Source: Candidatus Synechococcus calcipolaris G9
GTDB lineage: Bacteria; Cyanobacteriota; Cyanobacteriia; Thermosynechococcales; Thermosynechococcaceae
DNA length: 64,000 bases
Assembly (NCBI RefSeq): GCF_029582805.1
Contig: NZ_JAKKUT010000002.1
Coordinates: 1,699,747-1,763,746, forward strand
Direction: 5' to 3'
In this document: one piece after another, positions 7,927 to 18,077 of the stretch
Layout of the letters: each line of letters starts with the position of its first letter
How positions within the stretch are numbered: the stretch's first letter is position 1
The notes under the pieces: model-generated
The model's input: the letters and a program-made list of their open reading frames with translations, nothing else
Told to the model about the DNA's origin: nothing
The model's database searches: none
Position numbers and translations under genes: made by a program

Positions 7927-7983
7927 AATCAGCAGTCCTGAATATCGGTGTAACAGTCCCGTTATTTTAGCAAGAAAACTTTA

Positions 7984-9147
7984 TTAACTATGGGGTTTCT
8001 TTACGATTTCCTGTAATTTACCAGCCCTATGGACACGCAACCATCGACCCCGCCAATAGACCTGTTGACCAAAACAACCCAGGAGCCAGATTAGAAAATT
8101 TAAGCCATCCCGCAGGGGCAGTAGCCATACCCAGGCCAATAAACCAGGGGCCTTCATCCACACCATGGAGATGATTGCCTGACCCCAGCGCAACCCATGG
8201 ATGGCCAAACAAAACCAAAGGGCGGCCGGTTCGCCCGAGACAAGAACTAGAAAGATGCTATAGACGGTTCCATAGGTCAATCCCATGCCGTAATACTGAT
8301 TGCCTCGATTTGAGCGGATTGTGCGGGCCCAGCGTAGTTCCCGTTGCCACACCTGTTGCAGGGGTTCTTGGCCGCAGTCATTTTGGAGGACATAGGTAGA
8401 CAGTTCAACCTTGAACCCAGCCGCCCAGGCCTCGTACCCCACCCGATAGTCATCCCCAATTCGGTTTAGGGCAATATCCAGACCGCCGATCGCCGCCAGC
8501 ACTTGTCGCCGGATCACGACCGTTGGTCCAATGGCAAAGCGCAGCCCCCGATCCAAGGATCGCGCGATTAACACACTGGGAATAAAGTCGATGCAACGCC
8601 CTAGGGCAGAAATGGCGGCCCCTATGCCTTGAGGATGATGATCAAAATAGCCACAGGTGACAACCCCCAGTTCCGGATTTTCCAGGAGTGCGGTGACGGT
8701 GGTGAGGTAATCCGGGGTGACACGAATATCACTATCGGCAAAGACAATAATATCGTGGTGGGCATTTTTTAGGAGTTGGCGCAGATTACTGATTTTGCGA
8801 TTGATGCCCTCAATATCGGCACAGAGATACCAGCGACAGCGATCGGGATAGGTGGCCGCTAGTTTTTCTAAGACTGGAATGGCCGGGTCTTGATCATTTT
8901 GGACACCAAACAAAACTTCGTAGCTGGGGTGGGTTTGTTCACACAGCGAACTCCAATTTTCCCAGGCTCCCGCGTCCACACCGCATACCGGCACCAATAG
9001 GGAAACGCCCCCAGGTTCATCCACGGGGGTGGGTTTGGGTTGACTAAAAAACGAGAGTACTCCTAGGGCAGACCAAAGGTAAAAGGCTGCCCCCGTCAGA
9101 CTCAGGAGAAGCAGGAGAACTTCCAACGTCGCAAGGGCTAGACTCAT
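7984..9147 (-). CDS. Membrane glycosyltransferase, GT21/HpnI-like
   Basis: A 387-residue family 2/21 glycosyltransferase related to ceramide glucosyltransferase and hopanoid HpnI. An N-terminal membrane helix (residues ~4-30) precedes the GT-A domain. Motifs appear in order: [14 protein letters not shown], a central NRKISNL, the metal-binding [15 protein letters not shown], and the acceptor-site [10 protein letters not shown] (the Q/RxxRW position). Two or three C-terminal hydrophobic segments complete the usual topology. It should transfer a sugar from a nucleotide donor to a membrane lipid on the cytoplasmic face; the lipid is unknown. Its ATG overlaps the thiG stop by 4 bases (ATGA), so the genes are translationally coupled. 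Confidence 0.85.
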   Translation of the reverse strand: MSLALATLEVLLLLLSLTGAAFYLWSALGVLSFFSQPKPTPVDEPGGVSLLVPVCGVDAGAWENWSSLCEQTHPSYEVLFGVQNDQDPAIPVLEKLAATYPDRCRWYLCADIEGINRKISNLRQLLKNAHHDIIVFADSDIRVTPDYLTTVTALLENPELGVVTCGYFDHHPQGIGAAISALGRCIDFIPSVLIARSLDRGLRFAIGPTVVIRRQVLAAIGGLDIALNRIGDDYRVGYEAWAAGFKVELSTYVLQNDCGQEPLQQVWQRELRWARTIRSNRGNQYYGMGLTYGTVYSIFLVLVSGEPAALWFCLAIHGLRWGQAIISMVWMKAPGLLAWVWLLPLRDGLNFLIWLLGCFGQQVYWRGRWLRVHRAGKLQEIVKKPHS

Positions 9148-9977
9148 TGATTTGGGGCGATCGTGCCGATGGTAGGGGAACTGGCACTGGCATAGGCTTT
9201 GACGGGAATACGTCCAGCTAGGTAGGCGAGGCGACCCGCTTCTGTGGCCAAGGCCATTGCTCGGGCCATGGCGGCAGAATTTCCCGCTTGGGCGATCGCC
9301 GTGTTGATGAGTAGGGCATCGGCTCCCAGTTCCATTCCTTGGGCCGCTTCACTGGGACTGCCAATTCCGGCATCAATGACCACAGGTACCGTTGCGCTTT
9401 CAATAATGATTTGAATATTCGCTGCATTCCGCAAGCCTTGACCGGAACCAATGGGGGAGCCTAGGGGCATGACCGTGGCACAACCCACCTCCTCTAAACG
9501 CTTAGCCAGGAGGGGATCCGCATTAATGTAGGGCAAAACTGCAAATCCTTCTTTCACCAGTTGCTCCGCTGCCGCCAGTGTGCCGATGGGATCTGGCAGT
9601 AGATATTTACTGTCGGGAATGACTTCCAGTTTGACGAAATTATTCTCTTCTTGACCCAGCAGTTTAGCCATTTCTCGTCCTAGGCGGGCAACCCGAATCG
9701 CCTCTTCAGCGGTGGCACAACCGGCGGTGTTGGGGAGCATCCAGATTTTTTGCCAATCCAGGGCTTGGGTTAATCCCTCATGTCCCGGGGCATTGGCCTG
9801 AACTCGGCGTACTGCCACCGTAACAATGTCACAACCACTGGCGGCCACACTAGCCTGCATATCTGCAATGGAGCGATATTTGCCAGTGCCCGTCATCAGG
9901 CGAGATTGAAACGATCGCCCCGCAATGACGAGGGGCTGATCCCTGAGGCTAGACGGGGGAGAATTCAAAGTTTGCAT
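9144..9977 (-). CDS. thiG: Thiazole synthase ThiG
   Basis: ThiG condenses 1-deoxy-D-xylulose 5-phosphate, dehydroglycine and ThiS thiocarboxylate into the thiazole phosphate of thiamine. The TIM-barrel signatures are RLMTGTGKY, the Schiff-base lysine in [32 protein letters not shown] and [20 protein letters not shown] chose the ATG at 9977 (277 residues) because it leaves the usual short leader; an in-frame ATG at 10004 would add nine residues. The minus-strand glycosyltransferase follows with a 4-base overlap. No thiS is next to it. Confidence 0.95.
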   Translation of the reverse strand: MQTLNSPPSSLRDQPLVIAGRSFQSRLMTGTGKYRSIADMQASVAASGCDIVTVAVRRVQANAPGHEGLTQALDWQKIWMLPNTAGCATAEEAIRVARLGREMAKLLGQEENNFVKLEVIPDSKYLLPDPIGTLAAAEQLVKEGFAVLPYINADPLLAKRLEEVGCATVMPLGSPIGSGQGLRNAANIQIIIESATVPVVIDAGIGSPSEAAQGMELGADALLINTAIAQAGNSAAMARAMALATEAGRLAYLAGRIPVKAYASASSPTIGTIAPNQ

Positions 9978-10057
9978 AGGGATGTAGTGTAAGCCGTTCT
10001 CCATTCAACCATATCAGGTGGCCCCCATTGGCCGCTGTTCCCCAGAATGATCACGCA

Positions 10058-10387
10058 TCACTGCGTATTAGTATCATTCGTATCTTGGGAGGATTGCCGA
10101 GACCGGTGCCAAATCCAGGCCCCTGCCCCACAGAGGGTACAGTTTCCCCCGAAGGTCAGGGCCGCCTGGACGGTGACTAGCCAGGCCAAGGACTCGCTAT
10201 TGTCAAAATAATGCCAGGTGAGGGCGCACATGGCACTCATGAGGGCCGGCAGCATGGCCCAACTCAACCAATGCCATCCCCGATCTGGATATAAACGGCC
10301 AAAGGCCTGAATAAAGGCGATCGCCGCAATCCACTCCAGAACACTGGAAATATGAATCACCCAGGTGGGAATTGACAGTTGGTGCAT
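10058..10387 (-). CDS. DUF2499 membrane protein
   Basis: A 109-residue membrane protein with the DUF2499 opening LSIPTWVIHISSVLEW and about three hydrophobic segments. The family is found in cyanobacteria and plastids, sometimes fused to or beside DUF3593; no DUF3593 gene is seen here. Function is not established. The C-terminus is a short polar tail (SRQSSQDTNDTNTQ). It lies 20 bases downstream of the alcohol dehydrogenase on the same strand and could be cotranscribed. Confidence 0.85.
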   Translation of the reverse strand: MHQLSIPTWVIHISSVLEWIAAIAFIQAFGRLYPDRGWHWLSWAMLPALMSAMCALTWHYFDNSESLAWLVTVQAALTFGGNCTLCGAGAWIWHRSRQSSQDTNDTNTQ

Positions 10388-10407
10388 AGGGCTAGATTCA
10401 GTTAAAT

Positions 10408-11472
10408 TTAGGCGCGGGTTAACTGCCCTGGATAGATCAAAATTTTATAGGTTTCTGGGGTGGGGGCAACGGCCTGCTCGACGGCGGTGGCCAGATCCGC
10501 TAGACCGTAGCGATCGCTAATCAGGGCATTGACATCAATCCGCTGATTAAAGACTAAATCACAGGAAAGGGCCTGGAGTCGATAGGACGAACTATAGCTG
10601 CCCAATAGATCAATCTCCCGCCGATAGAGGACATTGGGATTCAGGGGAATTTCAACTTCATCGGGAAACTCCGCAAAAAAGAGAATCTTTCCTCCCTTGC
10701 GGGTGCAGTCCAATGCCTGGAAAAAGGCCTTATCACTGGGCACCGCCAGCAAACTCACATCCACCCCTAACCCACCGGTTAAGCCATGGATTTTGCCCAC
10801 CAGGTCAGGATCTCGAGCATCAAAGGCCGCTTCCGCACCGACATCCATTGCCTTGGCAATACGCGAGGGGAGTAAATCCGTGGCGATCGCCCGCGCTCCA
10901 AAATGATTCACGAGCATAATAAACATCAGGCCAATAGGCCCAGCCCCGGTAATCAAAACCGTTTGCCCAGGGGCGATCGCTGCCTTCTTGACTGCCTTCA
11001 AGCAACAATTGGTGGGTTCTACAAAACTAGCCTGCTCAAAACTCACGCCCTCAGGAATTGGAATCAGACCGCCATGGCGAACAATGTGGCCCGGTACCTT
11101 CACGTAGTCGGCAAAGCCACCCCCACTGGGTAAAAAGCCCGCCGTGGTTGTTACGGTTTTATAGACATGGCACATGGAATAATTTTCATTCAGGCAATAG
11201 GCACAGTGCATACAGGGAATGTGATGCATCACCACAACCCGTTGTCCCACGGCCCAATCCGTTACCTCGTTACCCACCGCCGCAATCACACCCGCCGTCT
11301 CATGGCCAAAAATCCGGGGTGGATCGTAGAGGGGATAGCGAATTTTCTTAATATCGGACTGGCAAAGCCCCACAACTTTGACTTGGACTAAGACCTCATC
11401 GGCGGCTAATTCCGGGATAGGTAGATCCTCGTAGCTCAGTTGATTGACCCCTCGAAAAACCTGTGCTTTCAT
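10408..11472 (-). CDS. Zinc-dependent alcohol/polyol dehydrogenase (MDR family)
   Basis: A medium-chain dehydrogenase/reductase of the sorbitol or threonine dehydrogenase type. Catalytic-zinc ligands sit in GLCQSD and GHETAGV, and structural-zinc cysteines in CMHCAYCLNENYSMC. The Rossmann dinucleotide motif is ITGAGPIGLMFIML. It should oxidise a secondary alcohol or polyol with NAD(P); the substrate cannot be read from the sequence. I start at the ATG giving MKAQVFRG (354 residues), since the eight residues before it (from 11496) do not belong to the fold. Confidence 0.9.
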   Translation of the reverse strand: MKAQVFRGVNQLSYEDLPIPELAADEVLVQVKVVGLCQSDIKKIRYPLYDPPRIFGHETAGVIAAVGNEVTDWAVGQRVVVMHHIPCMHCAYCLNENYSMCHVYKTVTTTAGFLPSGGGFADYVKVPGHIVRHGGLIPIPEGVSFEQASFVEPTNCCLKAVKKAAIAPGQTVLITGAGPIGLMFIMLVNHFGARAIATDLLPSRIAKAMDVGAEAAFDARDPDLVGKIHGLTGGLGVDVSLLAVPSDKAFFQALDCTRKGGKILFFAEFPDEVEIPLNPNVLYRREIDLLGSYSSSYRLQALSCDLVFNQRIDVNALISDRYGLADLATAVEQAVAPTPETYKILIYPGQLTRA

Positions 11473-11640
11473 GGTATTTTGGCGATCGCCTGACATCCCT
11501 ACGAGACTACCATGTTTAAGTCGTGTTCAAGGGACTCGCCGCACACATTGGGAGGGATGCTCTAAAGGCCCTTACCAAGTCAGTCTCCATCAGGGTTTGG
11601 GGATTTGTTATATTAGGGATTAAATTAACGGAATGGTTCT

Positions 11641-13113
11641 ATGCCCCCTGCAACCTTGTTGCGCTCCCAGGATTTACCCCAACTGACCTACCATCCCAGT
11701 GGCGATCGCTTTGATGCGTCCTGGGAGTCTCCCCTCTCCACATTGTTGGGATTAGGCCGGGCCGCTGGAGCCGACTTAGTTGAATTTTTCCTAGAGCGGG
11801 TGAACTACATTAGTGCCCTAGTGGAAGATGAGCGGATGACCAGTGTTTCCCCACGATTAAGTACGGGGGCAGGAATTCGCGTCTTCAAGGGAACCGGAGA
11901 CTGCTATGTGAGTACCAATGATCTGAGTTTTTCCGGCCTACGGACGGCCCTGGAAAAAGCCCTAGGGCTGATGGGATTACAGCTACCCAGTGCCAATGCC
12001 TACGTACCAGAGATCCACTTAGAGCTATTGCGGGATTACGGAGTTCGATCCGGTAAAGATGGCTGGTTAAGTGCCTGTAGCCCAATTTCCACCACGGGGG
12101 ACATTCTTTTAGCCGCCAGCGATCGCCTCCATCAAAAAACAACCCACCTTCAGTCGCGGCGAGTGAGCTATTTTCGGGATTGGCAAGAAGTCCTCGTGGC
12201 CGCCAGTGATGGTACCTTTGCCCGGGATATTCGCCTCACCCAATCCGCCATTGCCATGGTTCTGTGTGCCGACGGAGATCATCGCGCATCCATCGGCGAA
12301 CGCTGTGGTGTCACCAGCCAGCCTGAATTTCTAAGCCATTGGGACTACGACCATTTAGCCGACCAAGTGAGTGAAGCGGCGGGTCGAATGCTCTACGCCG
12401 ACTACGTGGATTCGGGAACCTATCCCATTATCATGGCAAATCAGTTTGGTGGGGTCATCTTCCATGAAGCCTGTGGCCACCTGTTAGAAACCACGCAAAT
12501 CGAGCGGAAAACAACCCCCTTTGCCGATAAAAAGGGTGAAAAAATTGCCCATGAAAATCTCACCGCTTGGGATGAAGGAATTTCCGCCACGGCCTTTGGC
12601 ACCATTGATATGGATGATGAAGGAATGCCGGCCCAACGAACCCTTCTAATTGAGCAGGGCGTTCTCAAAAACTTCCTGAGCGATCGGGCTGGCTCTCTCC
12701 GCACCGGCCATCCCCGCACTGGCAGTGGTCGTCGTCAGAGTTATGCCTATGGGGCCGCCTCCCGGATGCGGAATACCTATATTGCACCCGGGCCCTACCA
12801 TTTAGATGATCTGCTGGCCACGATCGAGCGCGGTATCTACTGCAAGCGCATGGGGGGCGGGAGTGTGGGAGCCACGGGCCAGTTTAACTTTGCGGTGGAT
12901 GAAGCCTACCTGATTGAAAAGGGCAAAATTGGTAAACCCCTAAAAGGTGCAACCCTGATCGGCGAGGCCAAGGATATTATGAATCGTATTTCCATGTCGT
13001 CCCAGGATCTGGAGCTTGCCCCAGGATTTTGTGGGTCTGTCAGTGGCAGTATTTATGTCACCGTTGGCCAGCCCCACATCAAAGTTGATGCCATTACCGT
13101 GGGCGGACGCTAG
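11641..13113 (+). CDS. tldD: TldD-family metalloprotease
   Basis: A 490-residue TldD (peptidase U62) protein. TldD pairs with TldE as a zinc metalloprotease that degrades unfolded peptides and matures some modified peptides. The zinc motif HEACGH is at about residues 275-280, in the TldD-specific context [14 protein letters not shown], and the C-terminal [12 protein letters not shown] is also typical. TldE is not in the window. The ATG at 11641 gives the expected N-terminus. The gene is transcribed divergently from the alcohol dehydrogenase. Confidence 0.95.
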   Translation: MPPATLLRSQDLPQLTYHPSGDRFDASWESPLSTLLGLGRAAGADLVEFFLERVNYISALVEDERMTSVSPRLSTGAGIRVFKGTGDCYVSTNDLSFSGLRTALEKALGLMGLQLPSANAYVPEIHLELLRDYGVRSGKDGWLSACSPISTTGDILLAASDRLHQKTTHLQSRRVSYFRDWQEVLVAASDGTFARDIRLTQSAIAMVLCADGDHRASIGERCGVTSQPEFLSHWDYDHLADQVSEAAGRMLYADYVDSGTYPIIMANQFGGVIFHEACGHLLETTQIERKTTPFADKKGEKIAHENLTAWDEGISATAFGTIDMDDEGMPAQRTLLIEQGVLKNFLSDRAGSLRTGHPRTGSGRRQSYAYGAASRMRNTYIAPGPYHLDDLLATIERGIYCKRMGGGSVGATGQFNFAVDEAYLIEKGKIGKPLKGATLIGEAKDIMNRISMSSQDLELAPGFCGSVSGSIYVTVGQPHIKVDAITVGGR

Positions 13114-13173
13114 GGGAAATTCTTCTCCCCCTCTCTCGGAACATTGATCACTGCCTATGACAGCTTTTGATGG

Positions 13174-13344
13174 TCATTTATGGGTCTGAAAAGGCTGTCG
13201 CAGCGGTTTAGAAATGATTTTTCTCCCACTTACTGCTTGTCGCTTACGCAAGTCATCACAAATAGCCTTCAGATCATAATTGAATGCCTTGGCGTGTTCC
13301 TCTCGATCCCTATAGATTTCCTCTAAAATCTCATCTTTCCACAT
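13174..13344 (-). CDS. 56-aa antitoxin-like small protein
   Basis: A short gene between tldD and lpxD encoding MWKDEILEEIYRDREEHAKA, then FNYDLKAICDDLRKRQ and a basic tail ending in QTHK. Small proteins with this charged helical pattern (WKDEIxEEI, REEHAK, AICDDLR) recur in cyanobacteria, often beside PIN-domain toxins, and look like antitoxins. There is no toxin gene next to it here, so it appears orphaned. The ATG has no strong Shine-Dalgarno. Family recall only; function is inferred. Confidence 0.65.
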   Translation of the reverse strand: MWKDEILEEIYRDREEHAKAFNYDLKAICDDLRKRQAVSGRKIISKPLRQPFQTHK

Positions 13345-13438
13345 TTCTAAACTCCCATTAACTCATAAGGCGTGCAGATAGTGGGCAATTCGTACCCAGC
13401 GTCAAATTTATTCTACAGCGACAGCCTCAAACTAAAGT

Positions 13439-14518
13439 ATGATCCTAGGCATGGCACATTCCCCATCCATGAATCTAGGCGAACTAGCCCACTACCTAGG
13501 CGCAACCCTGAGTCATCCTGAGGCTGCCCAAGTGAAGGTGTCTGGTGTGGCAACCATTGAAGAAGCCACCGCCGCTCAGGTGACATTTTTATCTAATTCA
13601 AAATATATTTCCAAGCTAGAGCAATGTCAGGCCGGGGCAATCCTAGTGCCTGAAAAATTTACGACCACTGCCCCCATGCCCCTCCTCCATGTTGCCCATC
13701 CTTACCTTGCCTTTGCCAAGGCCATTGAGTTATTTCATCCAGCCCCGCCACCGAATCAGCAAATTCACCCCACGGCGGTTTTGGGAAGCGGCGTGACATT
13801 GGGGCAAGGGGTGACGATTGGTGCCTATGTGGTCATTGGCGATCGCGTCCAATTGGGCGATCGGGTGACGATTCATCCCCATTGTGTGATCTATGACGAT
13901 GCGGTGGTGGGCAATGATTGTCTGCTCCATAGTCATGTAACCCTGCGGGAGCGGGTGCAACTGGGCGATCGCGTGATCCTCCAAAATGGGGTTATTTTGG
14001 GGGCCGACGGCTATGGTTTTGTGCCCATGGCCGATGGTAGCCACTATAAAATTCCCCAGGTGGGTACGGTGGTGGTGGAAGATGATGTGGAGATTCAGGC
14101 CCTGAGTACCATCGATCGGGCGACTTTGACAGAAACACGCATTGGTGCTGGCAGTAAGGTTGATAACCTAGTCATGGTTGCCCACAATTGCACCATTGGT
14201 AAAAATGCCATCCTCTGTGCCCAGGTAGGCTTGGCCGGTTCAACCCATGTGGGAAATAACGTAATTTTGGCAGGACAAGTGGGAGCCGCCGGCCATTTGA
14301 CCATTGGAGATCGCAGTATTGCTTCCGCTAAAACTGGGATTAATAATTCCTTACCACCGGGCAGTCAGGTGGGAGGCTATCCCAATATGGATCAAAAACT
14401 ATTTTTGCGCGTCACGGCAGCAGTCAAGCAATTACCCCAGTTACTCCGCCGTTTTCGTGCCCTAGAAACCCAAGTGGAAACGTTAAAGTCCCAACGGCCA
14501 ACCCAGGATAACCATTAG
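13439..14518 (+). CDS. lpxD: UDP-3-O-acylglucosamine N-acyltransferase LpxD
   Basis: LpxD adds the N-linked acyl chain in lipid A synthesis. The N-terminal LpxD domain (MNLGELAHYLGATL, EEATAAQVTFLSN) is followed by a long left-handed beta-helix of hexapeptide repeats (residues ~110-290) containing the catalytic-histidine region VMVAHNCTIGKNA. A C-terminal helix ends the protein. At 359 residues it is slightly longer than usual; the in-frame ATG at 13451 gives 355. It is cytoplasmic. Its presence indicates a lipid A-containing outer membrane. No other lpx gene is adjacent. Confidence 0.95.
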   Translation: MILGMAHSPSMNLGELAHYLGATLSHPEAAQVKVSGVATIEEATAAQVTFLSNSKYISKLEQCQAGAILVPEKFTTTAPMPLLHVAHPYLAFAKAIELFHPAPPPNQQIHPTAVLGSGVTLGQGVTIGAYVVIGDRVQLGDRVTIHPHCVIYDDAVVGNDCLLHSHVTLRERVQLGDRVILQNGVILGADGYGFVPMADGSHYKIPQVGTVVVEDDVEIQALSTIDRATLTETRIGAGSKVDNLVMVAHNCTIGKNAILCAQVGLAGSTHVGNNVILAGQVGAAGHLTIGDRSIASAKTGINNSLPPGSQVGGYPNMDQKLFLRVTAAVKQLPQLLRRFRALETQVETLKSQRPTQDNH

Positions 14519-14731
14519 ACAACACCTAACGCCTCATACACCTTATATCGTGCAAAATTCAGATTTAACCACGCCTTAGGTATTGAGTCATTGAGTCATA
14601 TCTATTTTTGCTAACCCAGGTATAAGCTTCCCTCAGGAGGAGTCATAGGAAACCTAAAGGGCTGAACTGAGCTTTAGGGCGAAGCTACCGGGATATACTG
14701 AGGGGTGCAACCGCATAGAGATAGGGAATTG
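14519..14731 (+). promoter_or_regulatory. Upstream region of the ndhF3 operon with inverted repeat
   Basis: This gap before ndhF3 should hold the promoter of a low-CO2-inducible operon. CCTAAAG at 14653-14659 and CTTTAGG at 14672-14678 form a perfect 7-bp inverted repeat with a 12-base spacer, about 55 bases before the start codon. The LysR regulator CcmR/NdhR controls this operon in other cyanobacteria. The repeat has LysR-like dyad geometry, but its sequence does not match the NdhR site I remember, so the link is speculative. Confidence 0.4.
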
Positions 14732-16567
14732 ATGGCCGGATCACTTTTGGAAACCGCTTGGTGGATACCCTGCTATGGATTGGCAGGGGCAGTTTTAACC
14801 CTTCCCTGGGCCACGGGGTTAGTGCGTCGCACGGGGCCTAGGCCGGCAGCCTACTTTAATTTATTGATGACGATCCTCGGCTTTGTCCATGGTTTGTTTC
14901 TGTTTCAACAAACCCAGCAGGGGGAAACTGCAACCATTGTTTGGAATTGGCTACAGGCCCCAGGTCTAGATATATCCTTTACCTTTAGTATTAATTCCGT
15001 CAGCATTGGGGCAATAGAACTGGTGGCGGGGCTAAGTGTCCTGGCCCAACTATTTGCCCTAGGCTACCTTGAAAAAGACTGGGGATTAGCGCGATTTTTT
15101 GCCCTGATGGGCTTTTTTGAAGCGGCCTTGAGTGGCGTTGCTATTAGTAATTCCCTGCTCCTAAGCTACGGTTTTTTGGAAATGCTTACCCTCTCAACCT
15201 ATCTACTGGTGGGCTTTTGGTATGCCCAACCCTTGGTGGTGACAGCGGCGCGGGATGCCTTTCTCACAAAACGAGTGGGGGATATTGCCCTGCTGATGGG
15301 AATTGTTGCCCTAGGGTCTTTGGCCGGTAGCTTTGAATTTCCTGATTTATACCACTGGGCAGATACGGTAGACCTCCCTGATGGTCTGGGCTTTTTACTG
15401 GGAATTGCCCTCATTGCCGGCCCCACGGGGAAATGTGCCCAAGTTCCCCTGCACCTCTGGCTAGATGAAGCAATGGAGGGCCCTAGTCCTGCCTCTATTT
15501 TGAGAAATTCCATTGTTGTATCCTGTGGAGCCTACGTTTTAATTAAACTTCAGCCCGTATTAGTGGCTTGTCCGGGTTCGGATATGGCCCTGGTTCTCAT
15601 TGGTGTTGCCACGGCCGTTACAGCTTCGTTGGTTTCCATTGCCCAAATTGATATTAAGCGGGCCCTGTCCCATTCCACCAGTGCTTATTTAGGCCTAGTT
15701 TTTGTAGCGGTGGGAACCCAGTGGACAGATTTTGCCTTCTATATTTTGCTCACCCACGCGATCGCCAAGTCCCTTTTATTTATGAGTGTGGGTAGCATTA
15801 TTAATACCACGAGTTCCCAGGATCTCACCGAACTGGGGGGACTGGGAGGACGGATGCCCGCCACCGCTGCGGCCTTTGTTGTGGGTGGTTTAGCCCTAGT
15901 GGGGGTCATTCCTTTAGGAGGCTTTTGGGCCTTTTATCAGGGAATGTATAGCCTTTGGTTTGATCAGTCGAGTCTAGTGGCCTTGATTTTGCTGATTAAT
16001 GGCCTAACGGCGGTGAGTTTAATGCGGGTATTTCGTCTTGTTTTTCTCGGAGACCCCCAACCCAAAACCCGGCGGGCCCCAGAAGTCGCCTGGCCCATGG
16101 CCGTTCCCATGGTGAGTTTAACGATCCTAACCCTGCTGATTCCCTTAATTTTGCAGCGGGTGGGGTTGATTCCTGCCTGGGATGACTTAAATCAAACGGC
16201 AGTGGCTCTACTGGTCTTTTCCGGTTGTCTTGGTTTAGGGCTAGGGGGACTGGTGAACTTAAATCGGAGTTGGACCCGGCCCATTCGCGCTCCCCTGCGC
16301 TTTTTCCAGGATTTGTTTGCCTACGACTTTTATATTGACCAACTGTATCGGGTGACGGTGGTATGGCTCGTACAGAGTCTATCCCAAATCAGTGCTTGGA
16401 TCGATCGCGCCGTTGTGGATCGGCTGGTTAACGCCACCGGATTTGTCTCCTTGGTCAGTGGTGAAATGCTCAAATACAGTGCATCGGGCCAATCCCAAGC
16501 CTACCTGCTTCTGATCTTTTTTGGCGTGGCATCGATTGGTGCGTTTATTACTTGGTTGCTGTGGTAG
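14732..16567 (+). CDS. ndhF3: NDH-1 subunit NdhF3 (inducible CO2 uptake)
   Basis: NdhF3 is the antiporter-like, NuoL-type subunit of the NDH-1MS complex, which drives inducible high-affinity CO2 hydration at the thylakoid membrane with NdhD3 and CupA. The sequence is polytopic with the Mrp/Nuo core (LLSYGFLEMLTLSTYLLVGF, GPTGKCAQVPLHLWL, AQIDIKRALSHSTSAYLGL) and the C-terminal helices of NuoL-type proteins. I start at the ATG at 14732 (611 residues), preceded by AGGG at good spacing; an upstream GTG at 14705 would add nine residues. F3 rather than F1 or F4 is assigned because ndhD3 and cupA follow directly. Confidence 0.93.
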   Translation: MAGSLLETAWWIPCYGLAGAVLTLPWATGLVRRTGPRPAAYFNLLMTILGFVHGLFLFQQTQQGETATIVWNWLQAPGLDISFTFSINSVSIGAIELVAGLSVLAQLFALGYLEKDWGLARFFALMGFFEAALSGVAISNSLLLSYGFLEMLTLSTYLLVGFWYAQPLVVTAARDAFLTKRVGDIALLMGIVALGSLAGSFEFPDLYHWADTVDLPDGLGFLLGIALIAGPTGKCAQVPLHLWLDEAMEGPSPASILRNSIVVSCGAYVLIKLQPVLVACPGSDMALVLIGVATAVTASLVSIAQIDIKRALSHSTSAYLGLVFVAVGTQWTDFAFYILLTHAIAKSLLFMSVGSIINTTSSQDLTELGGLGGRMPATAAAFVVGGLALVGVIPLGGFWAFYQGMYSLWFDQSSLVALILLINGLTAVSLMRVFRLVFLGDPQPKTRRAPEVAWPMAVPMVSLTILTLLIPLILQRVGLIPAWDDLNQTAVALLVFSGCLGLGLGGLVNLNRSWTRPIRAPLRFFQDLFAYDFYIDQLYRVTVVWLVQSLSQISAWIDRAVVDRLVNATGFVSLVSGEMLKYSASGQSQAYLLLIFFGVASIGAFITWLLW

Positions 16568-16576
16568 GGGAGATCA

Positions 16577-18073
16577 ATGATGCTCAGTTTACTTTTAGTA
16601 TTGCCGGTGTTGGGGGCGATCGCCCTGGGAATTAGCCCTGTAACCTTAACGGTGCGAAACTTTCGGCTCATTGCCTTAATTGTTGTTGGCCTGACTCTGG
16701 CATGGACAGTTGTGGTGGTGCAGCAGTTTGATCCTAGCCAACCCGGTTTACAACTCACAGAATCCTTGCCCTGGCTAGACAACCTAGGCTTGAGCTACCG
16801 CCTTAGTTTAGATGGATTATCCCTGCCCCTAATTGTCTTAAATGGTTTTTTGACGGGGGTTGCCATCTTTGCCAGCCCTAGCCAACTGATTCGGCCGCGA
16901 TTTTACTTTATCTTGGTTTTATTACTGAATGCTGGGGTCAGTGGGGCATTTTTAGCCGATAACTTACTTTTATTTTTCCTATTCTACGAAATTGAACTTA
17001 TTCCCCTCTACCTTTTAATTGCCATTTGGGGAGGGGCGCGGCGAAATTATGCCGCCACAAAGTTTTTGATCTACACGGCCCTGTCGGGAGTTCTTTTACT
17101 GGCGGGTTTCCTAGGGTTGGTCTGGTTAAATGGCGCGGCTAGTTTTGACTATAATCCTCTTCTAGCTCAGGCCTTACCCCTAACCGCCCAGGTCATTTTG
17201 CTATCTTTGATTTTGGTTGGGTTTGGCATCAAGATTCCCCTCGTTCCCTTTCATACTTGGCTGCCCGATGCCCACGTTGAAGCCTCCACACCCATTTCGG
17301 TGTTATTAGCCGGGGTTTTACTGAAATTGGGAACCTATGGACTGATTCGCTTTGGTGTTCAACTCTTTCCCCAGGCCTGGCAAATCCTTGCCCCTGTGTT
17401 AGCTACCTGGGCGGTGGTGAGTGTTCTCTATGGCTCCTTCATGGCGATCGCCCAGACCGATATGAAAAAAATGGTGGCCTACAGTTCCATTGGTCACATG
17501 GGGTTTATTCTTTTAGCCTGTGCTGCGGCAACGCCCCTGGCCCTATTAGCCGCCATTCTGCAAATGGTCAGCCATGGATTAATTTCCGCACTCCTATTTT
17601 TGTTAGTGGGGGTGATCTACGAAAAAACCGGCAGCCGCGATCTAACGAAATTGCGGGGGCTGTTGAATCCTGAGCGGGGTTTACCCTTAATTGGCAGTCT
17701 CATGGTGGTGGGGGTGATGGCCAGTGGTGGCATTCCCGGGCTAGTGGGCTTTGTGGCAGAATTTTTGATTTTCCGTAGCAGTTTCCCCATTTTTCCCCTA
17801 CAGACCTTGTTCTGTATGGTGGGTACGGGCCTAACGGCGGTGTATTTTTTACTCCTGGTCAACCGTTCCTTTTTTGGCCGCCTTCCGCCAGAACTAGCCC
17901 AATTACCAGCGGTGGACTGGGGCGATCGCATCCCTGCTATGATCCTCGCCACCTTGATTTTAATTTTGGGCCTCCAACCCAATTTACTGATTCGCTGGAG
18001 CCAACAGACCGTGACCCTCCTTTCCGCTGCCACCCATGTAGCCCCCGCTATACCCGTTGCTCTTTTCTGGTAA
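16577..18073 (+). CDS. ndhD3: NDH-1 subunit NdhD3 (inducible CO2 uptake)
   Basis: A 498-residue NuoM-type proton-translocating subunit of the NDH-1MS complex. About 14 hydrophobic segments are apparent. Conserved charged residues lie in LLFFLFYEIELIPLYLLI, PLVPFHTWLPDAHVEASTP and AIAQTDMKKMVAYSSIGHMG. It starts nine bases after ndhF3 and ends so that cupA begins five bases later, so the three form one operon. Together with CupA it converts CO2 to bicarbonate using electron transport energy; the D3 label rests on this context. Confidence 0.94.
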   Translation: MMLSLLLVLPVLGAIALGISPVTLTVRNFRLIALIVVGLTLAWTVVVVQQFDPSQPGLQLTESLPWLDNLGLSYRLSLDGLSLPLIVLNGFLTGVAIFASPSQLIRPRFYFILVLLLNAGVSGAFLADNLLLFFLFYEIELIPLYLLIAIWGGARRNYAATKFLIYTALSGVLLLAGFLGLVWLNGAASFDYNPLLAQALPLTAQVILLSLILVGFGIKIPLVPFHTWLPDAHVEASTPISVLLAGVLLKLGTYGLIRFGVQLFPQAWQILAPVLATWAVVSVLYGSFMAIAQTDMKKMVAYSSIGHMGFILLACAAATPLALLAAILQMVSHGLISALLFLLVGVIYEKTGSRDLTKLRGLLNPERGLPLIGSLMVVGVMASGGIPGLVGFVAEFLIFRSSFPIFPLQTLFCMVGTGLTAVYFLLLVNRSFFGRLPPELAQLPAVDWGDRIPAMILATLILILGLQPNLLIRWSQQTVTLLSAATHVAPAIPVALFW

Positions 18074-18077
18074 AGCC

